Part shown: in pieces, positions 43,796 through 55,328 of the stretch | How the letters are laid out: each line of letters opens with the position of its first letter | Numbering within the stretch: position 1 is the first letter of the stretch | Source: Gnetum montanum | Lineage: Eukaryota; Streptophyta; Gnetopsida; Gnetales; Gnetaceae | DNA: 56,455 nt | NCBI GenBank assembly: GCA_015680685.1 | Contig: MNCI01030542.1 | Location: 1 to 56,455, forward strand | Reading direction: 5' to 3' | Translations under genes and position numbers: made by a program | Notes under the pieces: model-generated | The model's database searches: none | What the model was told of the DNA's origin: nothing | Seen by the model: only the letters and a program-made list of their open reading frames with translations

Positions 43796-46288
43796 GACCA
43801 TTTGTACATTGGAGGACGTTTGGTCTGAAGGCTTCTTGAGTGGTGGAACAGTAGAGGCGGTTTGAGATCCAGAGGCACCAACCACAGGTGGGTGTGAGGG
43901 TGTGCGTACATGATTGGGCCAAAAGAAGGGACCTTTCTGTGGCTTGGCTTCCGATCTACTCGACTGAGGAGCTGGTTGTATGTTGATAGCCCTCATAGCA
44001 TGTCGTTGCTACAGCTGCAGCAGTATCTCCCCTTGCATAGGTGGAGCAAGTGGTAGCTAAGTGGGATGTTGTGGAGTAGGAGTGGCAGAAGAAGGCAATG
44101 GAGGATTGTGGAGATGTGGACTTTCCCCCCTGGGTGATGAAGATTGTAGTCTGAACTATTCTAGAGGATGGTAATAATTTTGAAATGCGGTGTGGCTAGA
44201 AGAGTCCTGTGGAGAGACTGGTTGCTGAACGTAGTACCCATAGGGATTTGGCTGCCGGTAAGGGTACTGCTACCTTGGAGGTGGCATTTCCCATGCTTGT
44301 GGTTGTTGCCACTACTGGAGGTATTCATATAATTGTGGTGGTACTCCACTTGGATAATACCCTTACTACTGCTGGTGGAACTACCTGGGATTTCCTTGTG
44401 GGTAAGGCATCCTTTGGGGTGTTTGCTGCCTCACCAAGTGAGGATTCAATGTGTACACCCCAGACTCTTGGAGATGTGACACCATAGGAAAATATCCCTT
44501 AGGATGTTCATATTGGCATATGCCACATTCATCATACTCCTCGGTGTCAAAGTCTGCAACCTGCTCTGCTATAGCAACTTTGCCCTTACCCTTATATTGG
44601 GCACATCCAGCTTCCTTCTTCCTGCGCCAATCACGTTCACTACTTTGCTCCCTGGACTCTTCTATGATTTTGAGCACACTTTGAAATTTTTTATCCAAAG
44701 ACTCCCACATCTTATCAACCTTTGCGAAAATTTCATATGCAAATTTTTGCAAGGGCAAGGTTTTTCGATTCACCGTTGCTTCCAGTGATGATTCCTCCTC
44801 ATCTTCGCAAAATCAAACCTTCCTTTTTCTAATGGAAGGGTCCTGGTTGAACTCTTCTGCACTCTCCTTTTTTCTCAACTCCCCCTCTTCCTTGGCCACT
44901 TACTCAATGAGGCATTTCAGTTGATGAGCCCTTAATTCTTATAATTGCTCCTGGGCGTACACACCAAGGGTTTTTCTCTTTTCCAAGCGGAGCCCATCAA
45001 TGATATGGTGGAGTTATGCCTGCTGAGAGTAGCCATGACCAGGGCATCAGTGTAGCAGTGAATAATATCTACTCATGGCTGCATCCAAGGGTTCATGATT
45101 GCCTTTCTTCCACCCTTAGATCTGACATCTCAGGTTCACCACTCTGGAGTATGTTTGATACTTGTCATTGAAGATTTCTAGCATTGTGCTCCATCTTCTG
45201 ATTGATTCTAGTTCCAAGGATTGGTACCAACTCTCTTTCTCCTTGATGAGTGTGCGAGGGAACAGCTTGAGCTTCTACCAATCATTTTCAATGTTCTACA
45301 GCGTGCAAGCATCATGGAATGCTTGTAGGTGAGTCTGCGGATCACAATTATATCCTCCTTCAAATCTGGGGATATTGTTCATGTCAATTCGTTTGATCCG
45401 GCTATCTTTCACGTGCCTACTGGGTATCTGCACTGCCTTGCCTATGTGGAGCATGCTCCAAGTAGCCAACAATGGCTCATCTGAGTCACAGTCCTACTAA
45501 GCCCCACGATGTCTATGATGATTTCGGCTACCCCTTCTTTCACGACGGTGAGCCCTGCGCCATTAGTCGCGCATTTTCCCACGACGGTTACTTTGGTCAT
45601 CATGACCACCATCTCCTTGCTCCTTTTTATCCCAGTTATGATCAGAATCTAAATAGGGTGACAGTACAGGGAAGTGAGAGGATGGAGAAGAAGGAGAGGA
45701 GTCGCCACCGCTCCGGTGTCGATCTTCCCCTCTACTCTGATGATGGCCTCGATCATCCTGCTCATCCTTGCCCGAACCGTGGCTTCTCCCACGTAACCCT
45801 CCATCCCCTTGGGGATCTCGATCACTTGGAGGCTTCTTCTGGACGATGGACTAAATGATGTGCTATCCCAGAGGAAGTTCGACCAAATGGGAATCATGAA
45901 AGACAGGTTCCCCATCATCCTGCAACCCTTGCAAGAATAAGGGGTTACTGAACTACTTCCCCTTCATGTGTTCATATCGTTCTGCCTACTGCTGATCTCG
46001 TGCTCATTGGGCCTCAGTGGGATGATAATCTTGGTAGTCCTAGTCGTCCATGACGTACTCCATGCCACGGTCCTGGATGCCAAGTCTAGTCAGATTATGG
46101 AACAACATTCCAGGTACCGATCAGTTAAGTGGAAGCACAATGTTGCCCTCCATGTCCCGCCATCGTAAATGCTCATCCTAATGTAGGATGAAGGTGAAGT
46201 CAGGGACATAATCATCAGGATACTTATATACCACCCGACATTCTTGTGGCACCGATGGGTTGGATGCATCCCTCCTGTGAGAAGACAT
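43796..46288 (-). pseudogene. gag: Element E gag (broken)
   Basis: Start MSSHRRDASNPSVPQECR at 46288, aligned with D gag. Charged, arginine- and aspartate-rich segment at 45480-45950. Capsid domain at about 45470-45120 (FEGGYNCDPQTHLQAFHDAC, LKLFPRTLIKEKESWYQSL). Helical C-terminal capsid and charged region 45060-44680. Zinc box CGICQYEHPKGYF at about 44525-44490, in which the last cysteine is replaced. Proline/glutamine-rich tail runs to 43800. Several stops (TAG/TAA) only; fewer shifts than in D. Confidence 0.88.
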
Positions 46289-46434
46289 GTTGGACGTTAG
46301 ATGGTCCACGTAATCAGTGTACCTTACTATTTACTTTAACCTACCTAGCGTGTGTAAATGTTTCTATCTTGGGTCCATTCCAATGACTTGGATGATAAGG
46401 TCGCTAAGGTTAGATGGTGCATGTAAGACTAAAA

Positions 46435-46454
46435 GTCCCTGGCAACAGCGCCAA
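46435..46454 (-). promoter_or_regulatory. Element E primer-binding site (tRNA-Asp type)
   Basis: The minus strand reads TTGGCGCTGTTGCCAGGGAC directly after the LTR end. Only two transitions separate it from the tRNA-Asp complement; it is the best preserved of the set. Confidence 0.9.
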
Positions 46455-47352
46455 TGATGAGCGGCTAGGTACCCGTATGCCCAACCATGTGAATCATGGG
46501 CGTTCACACGCAACTCGGTCAAATTCCATAAACTACAACACTTAACATACACCAAACCCTAACTAGCAACCCTTGGGTTAGAACGGTCATTGTCTTCTCA
46601 ACCTCACTTGTGAGTATCTAGTGGCAATGGTTAAGTGAGATTGAGGCAACTAATTTTTATAGTTTTTATTTTATCTTTTGGCGTCTAATTATCTTGGAAA
46701 GTAAGGCTAGACTATTAAGTAATCTATAATTATTTAATTTGAATCTTAACCATTCCTAGCATAAGTATCTGATCCCACCTTCCGGGCACGTTCTGAGCAT
46801 TTCCTAAACACTACTAGGTTACTATATGTTAAGCATCACTGGGTTACCAAGTGTTGGGTTTACATTCGAGATGGTCATACTTATGGTCTTTACGAACTTA
46901 TAAAAGAGCGAAAGTGATTAAAATAACAATAACTGAAACTTAAGTAATTATCAAAGCATAAACATATTAATCTATTGAATGCATTAAATGACTAAGTCCA
47001 AATGCTACAAGGAATTCTTGAAGAGTTCGTCTGTATTGTCGTTCATGCCAATGGGCTCAGATACATCAATGCTCGAATAAAGAGCCAATCACTTTTCTTA
47101 CACCTGTTGCGGGCACTTGGAAAATATTCTATCTCCTGTGGGAACCAACTACAAGAGCTTTGCTACAACTAACTGAAAGGTGCCTAAATGAGGCAGAAGG
47201 CCCTCTTATTTATAGGCCAAAATAGGCTCCGCGTAAACGGGGCCATGTCAACGCATGGGAGGCTGTGTCAATGGGGCCGCGTCAATGCGGCCACGTATAC
47301 GTGGCCCCGTATATGCGGCCTAGTTGACACATCAACTAATCACACCCCATTA
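46455..47352 (-). repeat. Element E 5' LTR
   Basis: An 898-bp LTR. TATTTATA (47207-47214) gives a minus-strand TATA box. Upstream in U3 lie GTCAACGC, GTCAATGC and an 18-bp perfect palindrome GGCCACGTATACGTGGCC at 47289-47306. Termini TAATGG and CTCATCA. Confidence 0.93.
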
Positions 47353-48224
47353 GTAACCAAAAATAGAAATCTCTTTATGCAAGAAGTACGTGCCTTACGT
47401 CAAAAATCTATGATTGAGATTGCCACCTAGAAGAATGAGGCTCTCAAATTTGAGAGATTCAAGAACCACTATAGAGATCAAGTTGGCCTACAAAAGGAAG
47501 TTAATTAAAAACACATCCAGATGGCTAAGGCAAAAGTTAATGAGACATTCCATCAACTCCAATAAGGAAAAGAGGTGTGGCAACCTATCATTCATGGGAT
47601 AGATGCCTACAATAAAGCAAAGGTCCACATGAAGGACTGGATATTGAATATGTGATAGAATACATGGAGCTCGTCAATCTTCAATATGCAAACTCGGCAA
47701 TGTTGATTGCTAGATAGTCGTGATTAGAGTTAGAGAAATAGGTGGCTAGCTCATACTTGCTATACAAGGTAGAGTTTAACCTTTACAAGGAGACCAAGGA
47801 AAAGCTTGAGACTACAAATGCTAAACTTGAAGTTGTCAAGGCAAGATTCGCTGATCAAAGATCAACTGCTGAGAACCTAGCTAGAATAATGAATAATTAC
47901 TAAGAACTGTAGAATGCAATTAGGACATTTGACATCGAACGTAAAAAATTTGTTGCCTAGTTCATCAATGTCAAGGAGCTATTCCCAACAATTCCCTATC
48001 CTTGAAATGTGTGCATTCTAGCCCACATTGGCAAAGTTGTGTAAATTGTGCATGATCCCAAGAGTAAGGAGGAGAAGATGAAAGCATTATTGAATGCTTT
48101 CCATCCTCCATTGAAAGTTGTAGCTACAGTAGGACAACCACAACAGCCTCAACCACTGCATGTGCCTAAAGCAAGAGAAGGCCCTTCAAAATATCAGGAG
48201 CCTTCACTACTTGGGACCATTTAA
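47353..48224 (+). pseudogene. Element D ORF3, 3' part (broken)
   Basis: Begins with the duplicated GTAAC and resumes the coiled coil (NRNLFMQEVRALRQKSMIEIA), then YMELVNLQYANSAML at about 47662, matching YMELANLRYANLAML of B. The end resembles FPTIPYP and the proline-rich tail; stop TAA at 48222-48224. Confidence 0.8.
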
Positions 48225-48455
48225 TCTTCTTCATTATCTTCACACTATTAGAGAAATTATGTTTGTCATTTTTGACCATGTGTTTAATTTTGTAGTCCTA
48301 AACACCAAAATAATTTTGGAATGATTGTATATTCGTACACTCAAGCACTTAGTATTTGTTTGTATTTGTCGTATGTCTGTTGTCAATCAACAATTCCATA
48401 CCTTCCCAAATTTGTAAAGAACTCGAGGATGAGCTTTCATTCAATTGTGAGGGTA
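48225..48455 (+). other. Element D 3' untranslated region and polypurine tract
   Basis: Untranslated stretch ending in CAATTGTGAGGGTA (48442-48455) directly before the LTR start TGATAAATCG. It corresponds to CAGTCATGGGGGTA. Confidence 0.7.
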
Positions 48456-49334
48456 TGATAAATCGTGAATTGGTTATGTCAACTAGGCCTTGTTGATGCA
48501 TGATTTGATGCGTTGACATGGCCCCATCAACATAGGGTCTATTTTTACCTATAAATACGTGCTCACCTGCTGTGTTTATGACATATCTTTATGATAGTTA
48601 TAGCGAAGCTCTTGCAATATTGTCATTTGAAAGTTAGAATATTTTTCTAAGTGCCCATAATAGGAGCCAATAGTGTATGGATTTTTATTCGAGCACAGTT
48701 GTACCTAAGCACAACAATGTGTGTGCAACAATAAAGATGAGCTTTTTGATAAACCTTGCAACACTTTGAAATAGATTAATTATTTATTTATGCATTTAAT
48801 ATTTTATATAATTTCCTTTAATGCTTTAAGTAATTAAATAATTAATTATGATAAATTAAGCTAAATTAAGGTAGATTAAATAGTGATTAATTAAGCACAT
48901 AAGTATAACCACTTCAAGCATACACTTGGCGCTGGTAATCCCAATAACACTTAACATTTGGTAACCCAATAGCGTTAAACATGTTTAGGATGTGTATGAT
49001 AAGTGGAAACAGATGCTTATGTTAGGATTAGTTAGGTGCAGCTAGTTAGATTAAATTAGCAATTTAATTATTTTATTTTTATTCATTGTTCTTCATCCTT
49101 AGGCAACTTAAAGCACAAAACATAAAAATGATAAAAATCATATGCCTCAATTGTAGTTAACCGTACCTTTGCATTTCACAAGCGTAATTAGGAAGACAAC
49201 AATTGCAATGGTTAGTTTCACTTCCTAAAGACTAGTGTACTTAGAAGGCTATAAGTCTTCAAAATTCAACCAGATTGCATGTGAATGCTTAGTGATTTGT
49301 ATGGTTGGGCATAGGCTCTACTCCCTGCTCATCA
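48456..49334 (+). repeat. Element D 3' LTR
   Basis: An 879-bp LTR starting TGATAAATCG and ending GCTCATCA. U3 contains GATGCATGATTTGATGCG and GTTGACATGG; TATAAATA at 48550-48557; CAATAAAGATGAGC at about 48730 is the poly(A) region. Followed by the target duplication CTAAG (49335-49339). Confidence 0.93.
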
Positions 49335-49339
49335 CTAAG

Positions 49340-51441
49340 CAAGGTCATAGCCATCGCTGCCCATGTGTGCACCACTCTAAGTGACAAATTCCCAATCAAC
49401 CTTCCTCAACTAATCCATTTAGAGATGGAGAAGTGATTTAAAGAAAATGAAAAAGTAAAGAAGAAACTTCCCTTTTACCACCTTATTAAAAAACTGTGCA
49501 AGATGAAAGGCAAAGCACGTTATGCAAATGACACACTCCACCATGCTCCTACAGCATCTTGGTAGGAGATCATGAAAGAAAAAGTAGTTGCAAAGCTACA
49601 AGAAGAGGAGTGGACACTACCATTACCTATGGGGGAGACCACATCAGAAGTGCATGCAGCTGTAGAGAGGCTCTAAAAGCTTTGTGAGTAGCAACTATAG
49701 CAACAACAAGGCTCAGCAGGTGGTGGGGAGCCATTAGTTTACCATCTAGCATTGAGCCATCTCAACAAGGTCACTAGGACCATTAGTTGGTTGGAAGAAA
49801 TCACCCCACTATTCTCAACACAACTAACTCAGACATCCACAAGAACGAATCCTAGTGCTCAAGAGGTTATGATGTCCATCCCTAGATAAGAATTTCCTGA
49901 AATCTCTAGGAATGTTGCAACTTTCTCAATGCACATAGAGGAAGGCAAGGGGCAACTATCCTAGTGATGTAGCACTATGGATAAGAGATAGTGGTGAAGG
50001 TATGAGATCCTAAACACTCCTATAGTAGCAGTACCAGACATTGCTACCATGGTAGATGTTCAAACATCCACAGGAGCAGGAAGTGGTTAGTTGAGTGCAA
50101 TCCAACATGAGGAAGTATTGGAAAGACTAGTGGGAAGTGGGCAACCACTTCTCAAGATCTTTGATCTTGTAGATGAAATCATAGCAACTCAGTTAGAGCT
50201 ATTGGAGACAAAGGACAAACTAATAATTGTCAATGCCCAACTGCAAGCAACCACCACTAAAAACCAATGGTTGGCTACTAAAGTTGTGGAGTTGCAGGCC
50301 CATCTCTCCAACCTCGTCATTCTCAACTTGGACCTCATGCGAGATGAAGCTTTTCAACAGCTTCAACAAAGACTTAAAGAGGTCAAGAATGTGAAGGAGC
50401 CTGTGGTATTTGATGCCTTCTTATTGGAAGCCTTAACATGCAACATTAATAAGAACCTAGCTTAAGTCCACATAGAAAAATTAATCCTCACCAAAGACAT
50501 TCACCGCTTGCCCAATGTCAAACAACAGAAGGCACAAATGGTTGAATTCATTTGATAATAGCAAGAGTATCTAGCCAAGGTAAACCTTGACCTAAGAAGG
50601 TTGGCAGCAAAGAGCATAAATCTCTTGATGGAGAAAGTCCAAGTGATTCACCAAAAAACAACCATTGAGTTAGTCACATGGAAAAATGAGGCCCTAAAAT
50701 TTAAATAGGTCAAAAACCATTGAGTTAGTCACATAGAAACTAGGTTGGACTCCTCAAGAACGTGAACAAAAAGAAGATACAATTGGCCAAGGTGAAGATG
50801 AATGAGGCCCTCTAGAACCTCCAACAAAGGGATAATGTATGGCAGCCAATCTTTGATGGCTTAAATGAATACAACAAAGCTGAAATTTGCTTAAAGGAGT
50901 TGAAGACTAAGGAGATGATAGAATATATGAAGCTTGCCAACCTCTGGTACACAAACTTATCTATGGTAACTACAGGGAGGCCAAGAATAGAATTGGAGAA
51001 ACAAGTGGCTAGTTCTTACCTCTTATATGAGGCAAAATTCAAGTACCACAAGAAGACAAAACAGCAGTTGGAGAAAGCCAACATGGAGCTTGAAGCTCTC
51101 AGAAGTAGATTCACTAATCAATAATTAGTTCCTAAGGACTTGGCTAGGAGAATGAACAATTACCATGAGCTATAGAACCTTGTCAAGGTGTTCGATTTTG
51201 AATGTAAACAATTTGTAGCATGGTTAGTTAATGTCAATGAGATGTTTCCAACAATGCCATACCTATGGGATATCCCCATGCTAGCCCATATTGGCAAAGC
51301 CAAGTGGACTAGATATAACCCACCTTCAAACTTCCCCTAGCAGCAACAAGACAACCTTAACCACCTCCATTGCTATGAGCACTGGAACCTGGCGATGGTC
51401 CTTTAGCGCCCCAAGAGCCCCCACCTTCTAGCATTATTTGA
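49340..51441 (+). pseudogene. Element F ORF3, 3' part (broken)
   Basis: Resumes the domain split by D (VIAIAAHVCTTLSDKFPINL, matching DFSTHVCATLSGKFPTSL of E). An open stretch of 124 codons at 50091-50465 carries the coiled coil (EEVLERLVGSGQPLLKIFDL, TQLELLETKDKLIIVNAQLQ). YMKLANLWYTNLSMVTTGRP follows at about 50925, then FPTMPYLWDIPMLAHIG at about 51245; stop TGA at 51439-51441. With 12845-13524 it totals about 930 codons, equal to B. Confidence 0.82.
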
Positions 51442-51674
51442 AAGTTTATTTCTTCTTTGGTAATCTAACGGAACCTATTGAAATTTTTGTAAGGGTGTTC
51501 AATTTTTTTCATAACCAATAATTTTGTAATTCTATACAATATGACACCAAGTCATTTAGTCAATTGGTCGATTTGTTATTTTTATTTAATAAATTTTATA
51601 CTTCCCAATTTTGTAAGAAGCTCAATCCTACTTTTATTCACCTAAGGACAAGTTTACACTTAGTCATGGGGGTC
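51442..51674 (+). other. Element F 3' untranslated region and polypurine tract
   Basis: Untranslated region with T-rich wording, ending in TTAGTCATGGGGGTC (51660-51674) immediately before the 3' LTR. Confidence 0.75.
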
Positions 51675-52558
51675 TGATGAAGTATAATCGATTAGCTGCA
51701 TCGATAGCGCCAACATATCCTTGTCTATACACGGTCACATGCATCAATGTAGATGTGTCAACATTGGCGTAGTCAAGCCTATATAAATGCACAAACCTAT
51801 CGCATTTATTGTATGTTAAGTTAGTAGAGTAGCAAAGCCCTTGCAGTTTATTGTTTATAGAGTTATAATATTTTTCTCTCTCAGTGCCCACAGCGTGAAT
51901 GAATGAAATTGTCTAAAACCTTATTTGAGCACTATGTGCATGAATGCATTGGCATAACAAACAATAAAGTTGATATTTCTTGCACTCATTGTAGCACTTC
52001 GATCAGATCAAAGCTTTTTTAATTAGCACTTTACTTTAAATGTATTTTACATTCCATGTTATAGTAATTAGAGTAATTAATATAATCAATAATGAACACA
52101 TAAATACCATTGCTTCGAGCATTATGTATAATGGTTTGTAATCCCAGCAATGGCCATTTGGTACACCCAGTAATCATCACTTGGTAACCCAATAGCATTA
52201 TTGCAAGTCCAAGATGTGTACAGAAAGTGGGAATGGCTACTTATGTTAGGATCGTCTACCTTTAGAACATTTAGGTAGCTAAAATAGTTAACCATTAAAT
52301 ATTTATTTTTCCATAGGACTTAAGATAAAAATATATAAAAATACAAATAACAACAAATATCATATGCCTTAACTCACACTTAACCATACATAAGAGCATA
52401 CACAAGTGAGAGTTAGGAAGACAACAATCACATGCTTCCTTGAGTCACAGTCTCTAATTGTAACAAACTTAGGAATGAAGTCCATGGAATTCAACCAGAT
52501 TGCTAGTGCATGCTTGTGATTCATATGGTTGGGCATAGGATCTACTTGCTACTTATTA
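51675..52558 (+). repeat. Element F 3' LTR
   Basis: An 884-bp LTR, TGATGAAGTA to ACTTATTA (CTCATCA mutated). U3 has GCTGCATCGATAGCGCC and ATGTGTCAACATTGGCG; TATATAAA at 51780-51787; CAATAAAGTTG at about 51962. The R-U5 part shares words with D and B (GGTAATCCCAG, TTGGTAACCCA, GGTTGGGCATAGG), so these families descend from one ancestor. Confidence 0.88.
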
Positions 52559-53128
52559 CTTGTCAAACTTTTTGGGAGATATTTTGAACTTGTTAAGTAT
52601 ATTAAAGAAATAATGAGAATATCATTTTTGTATTAAAATGAAATATCAACCAATACTAGTATTCATGTCCAAGGTACACATCCTTCTTTTTTAGCTTATG
52701 AAATACTCAAATTTTGTATCATTTAACTTCATGTAATTTTACAAAGTAAAAGATTAAGAACAATACTTGTTCAAATAAGGAGTAATATTGTTGTTGTAAA
52801 GAAATTGCAAATAGATAACAATCAAGTTCCTCATTTAAGCTAATGATGAAAGAGAATTCATGTAGGTGATCCCATTTTGTCAGAACAAGGCTAAGATGAT
52901 AATGTTGGGTGCTATTAGTAGAAGAAAATTATTTTTTTCTTCTATAATATATGAAAAATAAAATTTAAACATTATTAAATTATTTAATATTTAAATTATG
53001 AAAAAAATAAGAAAATTACATTTGACAATTAAAGATTATTGTATGCAAATTGGAGTAGTAAATTCATCTTAGTTATGTACATAATAATATTTAAGTGAAA
53101 TGAAAAAGGTGATAGCTAAAGATGCATG
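52559..53128. other. AT-rich DNA between F and C'
   Basis: About 570 bp, strongly AT-rich, no coding frame, no LTR or repeat homologous to the rest of the window. It could be host intergenic DNA or a highly decayed element. Confidence 0.5.
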
Positions 53129-53703
53129 TGTGACATCCCATCCCCGGATGTCATGGCAAACATCAAATATATATTATATTACACATTATGTATAAGAAGA
53201 CAATATATCAAACGTCAAATATATGTAACATTCGACATTATGCGTAAAAGAAATAATAGGAAAAATGTAGAAAGAGAAAGAAAAGAATGCTTTATTGATA
53301 TGGAATAGTGTATCTAGATCATGCTCTAAGAATGTTCCTTGTGGTTCTCTTCCTTTGACTTCTATCCCTTAGAGGCAATCCAGCATTGCCACCATGGTTT
53401 GGCCTATTACTCGACCATAAGGAATGGCAAGTCCATTAACTGTCCTTCTTCATTTGGCTCCTGTGACTTGCTTGTAATGGCTCTACCACTCCATGCTTAG
53501 CACGACCTCTAAGATTGGGTATAAATGCCTTAGGTCAAACCCCCAAAGGTTACCTCAAGAGACATGTCTGTTATTACAATGCACCATTTCAGGTCTCAAT
53601 TACAACCTCCCTTTCAAGTCTTGTTACGATAACAATAACACTTGTTATGAAGAGGCACCATCTTTGTTATGCAACAACATCAATTGGGAATGGAAATGTG
53701 ACA
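53129..53703 (-). repeat. Element C' 3' LTR
   Basis: A 575-bp LTR with ends TGTGACATCCC and GAAATGTGACA on the plus strand, aligned along its full length with 27314-27883. On the minus strand CAATAAAGCATTC (about 53290) is the likely poly(A) signal. Confidence 0.9.
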
Positions 53704-53718
53704 ATCTACCTCCCTTAA
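53704..53718 (-). promoter_or_regulatory. Element C' polypurine tract
   Basis: The minus strand reads CTTAAGGGAGGTAGAT directly before the LTR start TGTCACATTTCC. It is less mutated than in C. Confidence 0.7.
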
Positions 53719-54180
53719 GTTTCATTCATCCTCGAATGAGCCCATGTTCACTATCTCTTTCTAGCTCTAGTACTTCTTTTATGAATCTGTGCTCCAATAA
53801 TTTGATTTCTCCTTTGAACTTGAAGTTGTTTCTTGCTTATTTTGCAAATAAACTATATGTGAGAATATATATATATATATAAGTATTAAATATTAGTTTA
53901 TTAATAGTTACCTCATTTTCTAAGATGATGATAAGAGGTGAATTAAGGATCTAAACTACCAATCACCAGTCCTAACCAGGGTCACACAAAGTGCAACTCA
54001 GAACTAGTTACCCAAGTGAAGACAAGGTAAATTCTTTATTCCCAACTTCCATTTCCTTTGATATTTTTTTATCTAATTAAAATATAAATTAAATAATGAA
54101 GAAAATAAGAAGATTTATCAATAAAAGTAAGGGTGAGATACTTCCTAATCTTGATCAACCTTATGAATTAATGGAAGTAA

Positions 54181-55328
54181 TTATAATTCTGCCATAAATG
54201 GTATATGATCAAATGGTCTAGTTTGGGATTGCAAAGCTTGATTTTTATTCTTCTCCACTTCTTCTTTAGAAATTAACTCTAGTAATTTGGTAACTTAGAA
54301 GAATTAGACATCGTACCAAATATAATCTAAAGTCTCAATGAAGAATTTTGTTGACGCATCCTCATTAGTCATAGTAGAGTAATTGGTAAAGTGTGGTTCT
54401 TAATGAGTATTATTCATCAACATCATTTGTTCCTAAATTCTGGAATCTGATTTATCAAATTCAAAGAAGAAAAATATTCATTGGCTAATGGGATTTCATG
54501 TTGAACTAATGGAAAAATCTTCTTCAAATCAAGTTCGTCTTCCAAGGATTTTTTTACACATCCATATTTTAAGAATTGATAAATACGACTTTTAACTTTT
54601 GCATTGAAGTCTCCACAAAGAATAAATGGAACTAGATCAGTGTAACTTAGGAATAATTTATTCTTCAAACTTTCCTCTCGTTGCTTAATCAAGTATGCTC
54701 CTTGACGTAGCATAACATTTGAACATGTTGGTTTGGCAATTAAATGTGTGTTAACCATGCATACACATCTTCCTAATAGATGGACTTTTAAAATCACTGC
54801 CAAGGCCATGTGATTTTTCTAAAATCATGACTATTCTTTCTTTTCCATGGTATGAAGTTCTGGAATTTCAAAAATCATATGTTTTAAACTCCATTCAAAT
54901 CTTTTTACCAATGCAAACTTGGCTTCTTTATAAAAAATTACACAACCATCCATGTTGTGATTTCAACAATAGGCTAATCTATATGGCTCAAAAGAACTTT
55001 CATAAGAATCTTATTGCTTGTAAATACCTTGGTATCCCATCTTTTCCAAGTTTGGTTGGAACTGGTATAGAAATTCCTAGGGTAAGACTTCTTGGAGGCA
55101 TAAAACATCAACATCAAAATCTCATAACTCTTTTAAGATGCATGGGTATCGATACTCATGCTAATCCAAGGCTCATGGTGGACATAGCGGATGTTGTTTC
55201 TTACTCACTAAGAATCTTGCATGCACATTGTATGTTGTAACTTTCATTCTCATTCTTGGATTCTCTTATGGATCATTTTTCTTCATGGGTATCACACACC
55301 TTGTCAAAATGAGATTTTGAGTCTTCAT
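54181..55328 (-). pseudogene. CCR4-like: Captured CCR4-type deadenylase gene, second copy, degraded
   Basis: Aligned with 23402-24574 over its whole length. The longest open part (54423-54809) encodes CVCMVNTHLIAKPTCSNVML (catalytic H), PFILCGDFNAKV (D, N) and IYQFLKYGCVKKSLEDELDL. Upstream parts in other frames give the NMDGC segment at about 54950 and, less clearly, the N-terminal YNV segment at about 55235. More stops and indels than in C; the catalytic GDFN and NTH boxes are intact. No introns. Non-functional as it stands. Confidence 0.82.

Larger units (their letters stand above)
36880..47352 (-). mobile_element. Element E: gag-protease + ORF3 element lacking RT to integrase
   Basis: LTRs 36880-37791 (912 bp) and 46455-47352 (898 bp), primer site 46435-46454, polypurine tract 37792-37806 and a perfect GTAAC duplication (36875-36879, 47353-47357). 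Reading leftward: gag, protease, spacer with promoter, ORF3. RT, RNase H and integrase have been deleted between LKPF and the pol C-terminus near 42995. LTR difference is about 9 percent by eye over 350 bp; open frames are better preserved than in D or F, so it is a younger insertion. Confidence 0.92.
13530..49334 (+). mobile_element. Element D: Athila-like element carrying three insertions
   Basis: Its LTRs are 13530-13609 plus 27889-28676 (5', 868 bp) and 48456-49334 (3', 879 bp). TSD CTAAG on both sides. After removing C, G and E it contains PBS, gag, protease, RT, RNase H, integrase, ORF3 and polypurine tract in that order, about 11 kb. A deletion removed the pol-ORF3 spacer, internal promoter and the first half of ORF3. 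LTR-LTR difference by eye on about 260 bp is near 14-15 percent, the highest of the elements compared, in line with its position as host of C. Confidence 0.9.
5424..52558 (+). mobile_element. Element F: outermost Athila-like element, split by A and D
   Basis: F supplies 5424-13529 and 49335-52558 (CTAAG duplicated). Its gag, protease, RT, RNase H, integrase and ORF3 are in canonical order on the plus strand. Joining 13529 to 49340 restores ORF3: the codons left of the break (AYHLNPMMRL) continue at 49340 as expected from the homologous stretch in E, and CTAAG flanks the insertion on both sides. The 5' LTR and gag start are left of the window. It is the oldest element here because A and D are inserted into it. 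All genes are dead. Confidence 0.85.

Noticed and set aside
45472-45858. Plus-strand open frame of 128 codons as a gene
   Set aside because: It is antisense to the charged N-terminal gag segment of E; codon similarity to D and B gag is on the minus strand.
52559-53128. Host gene between F and C'
   Set aside because: AT-rich with no open frame, splice pattern or similarity that I can recognise.
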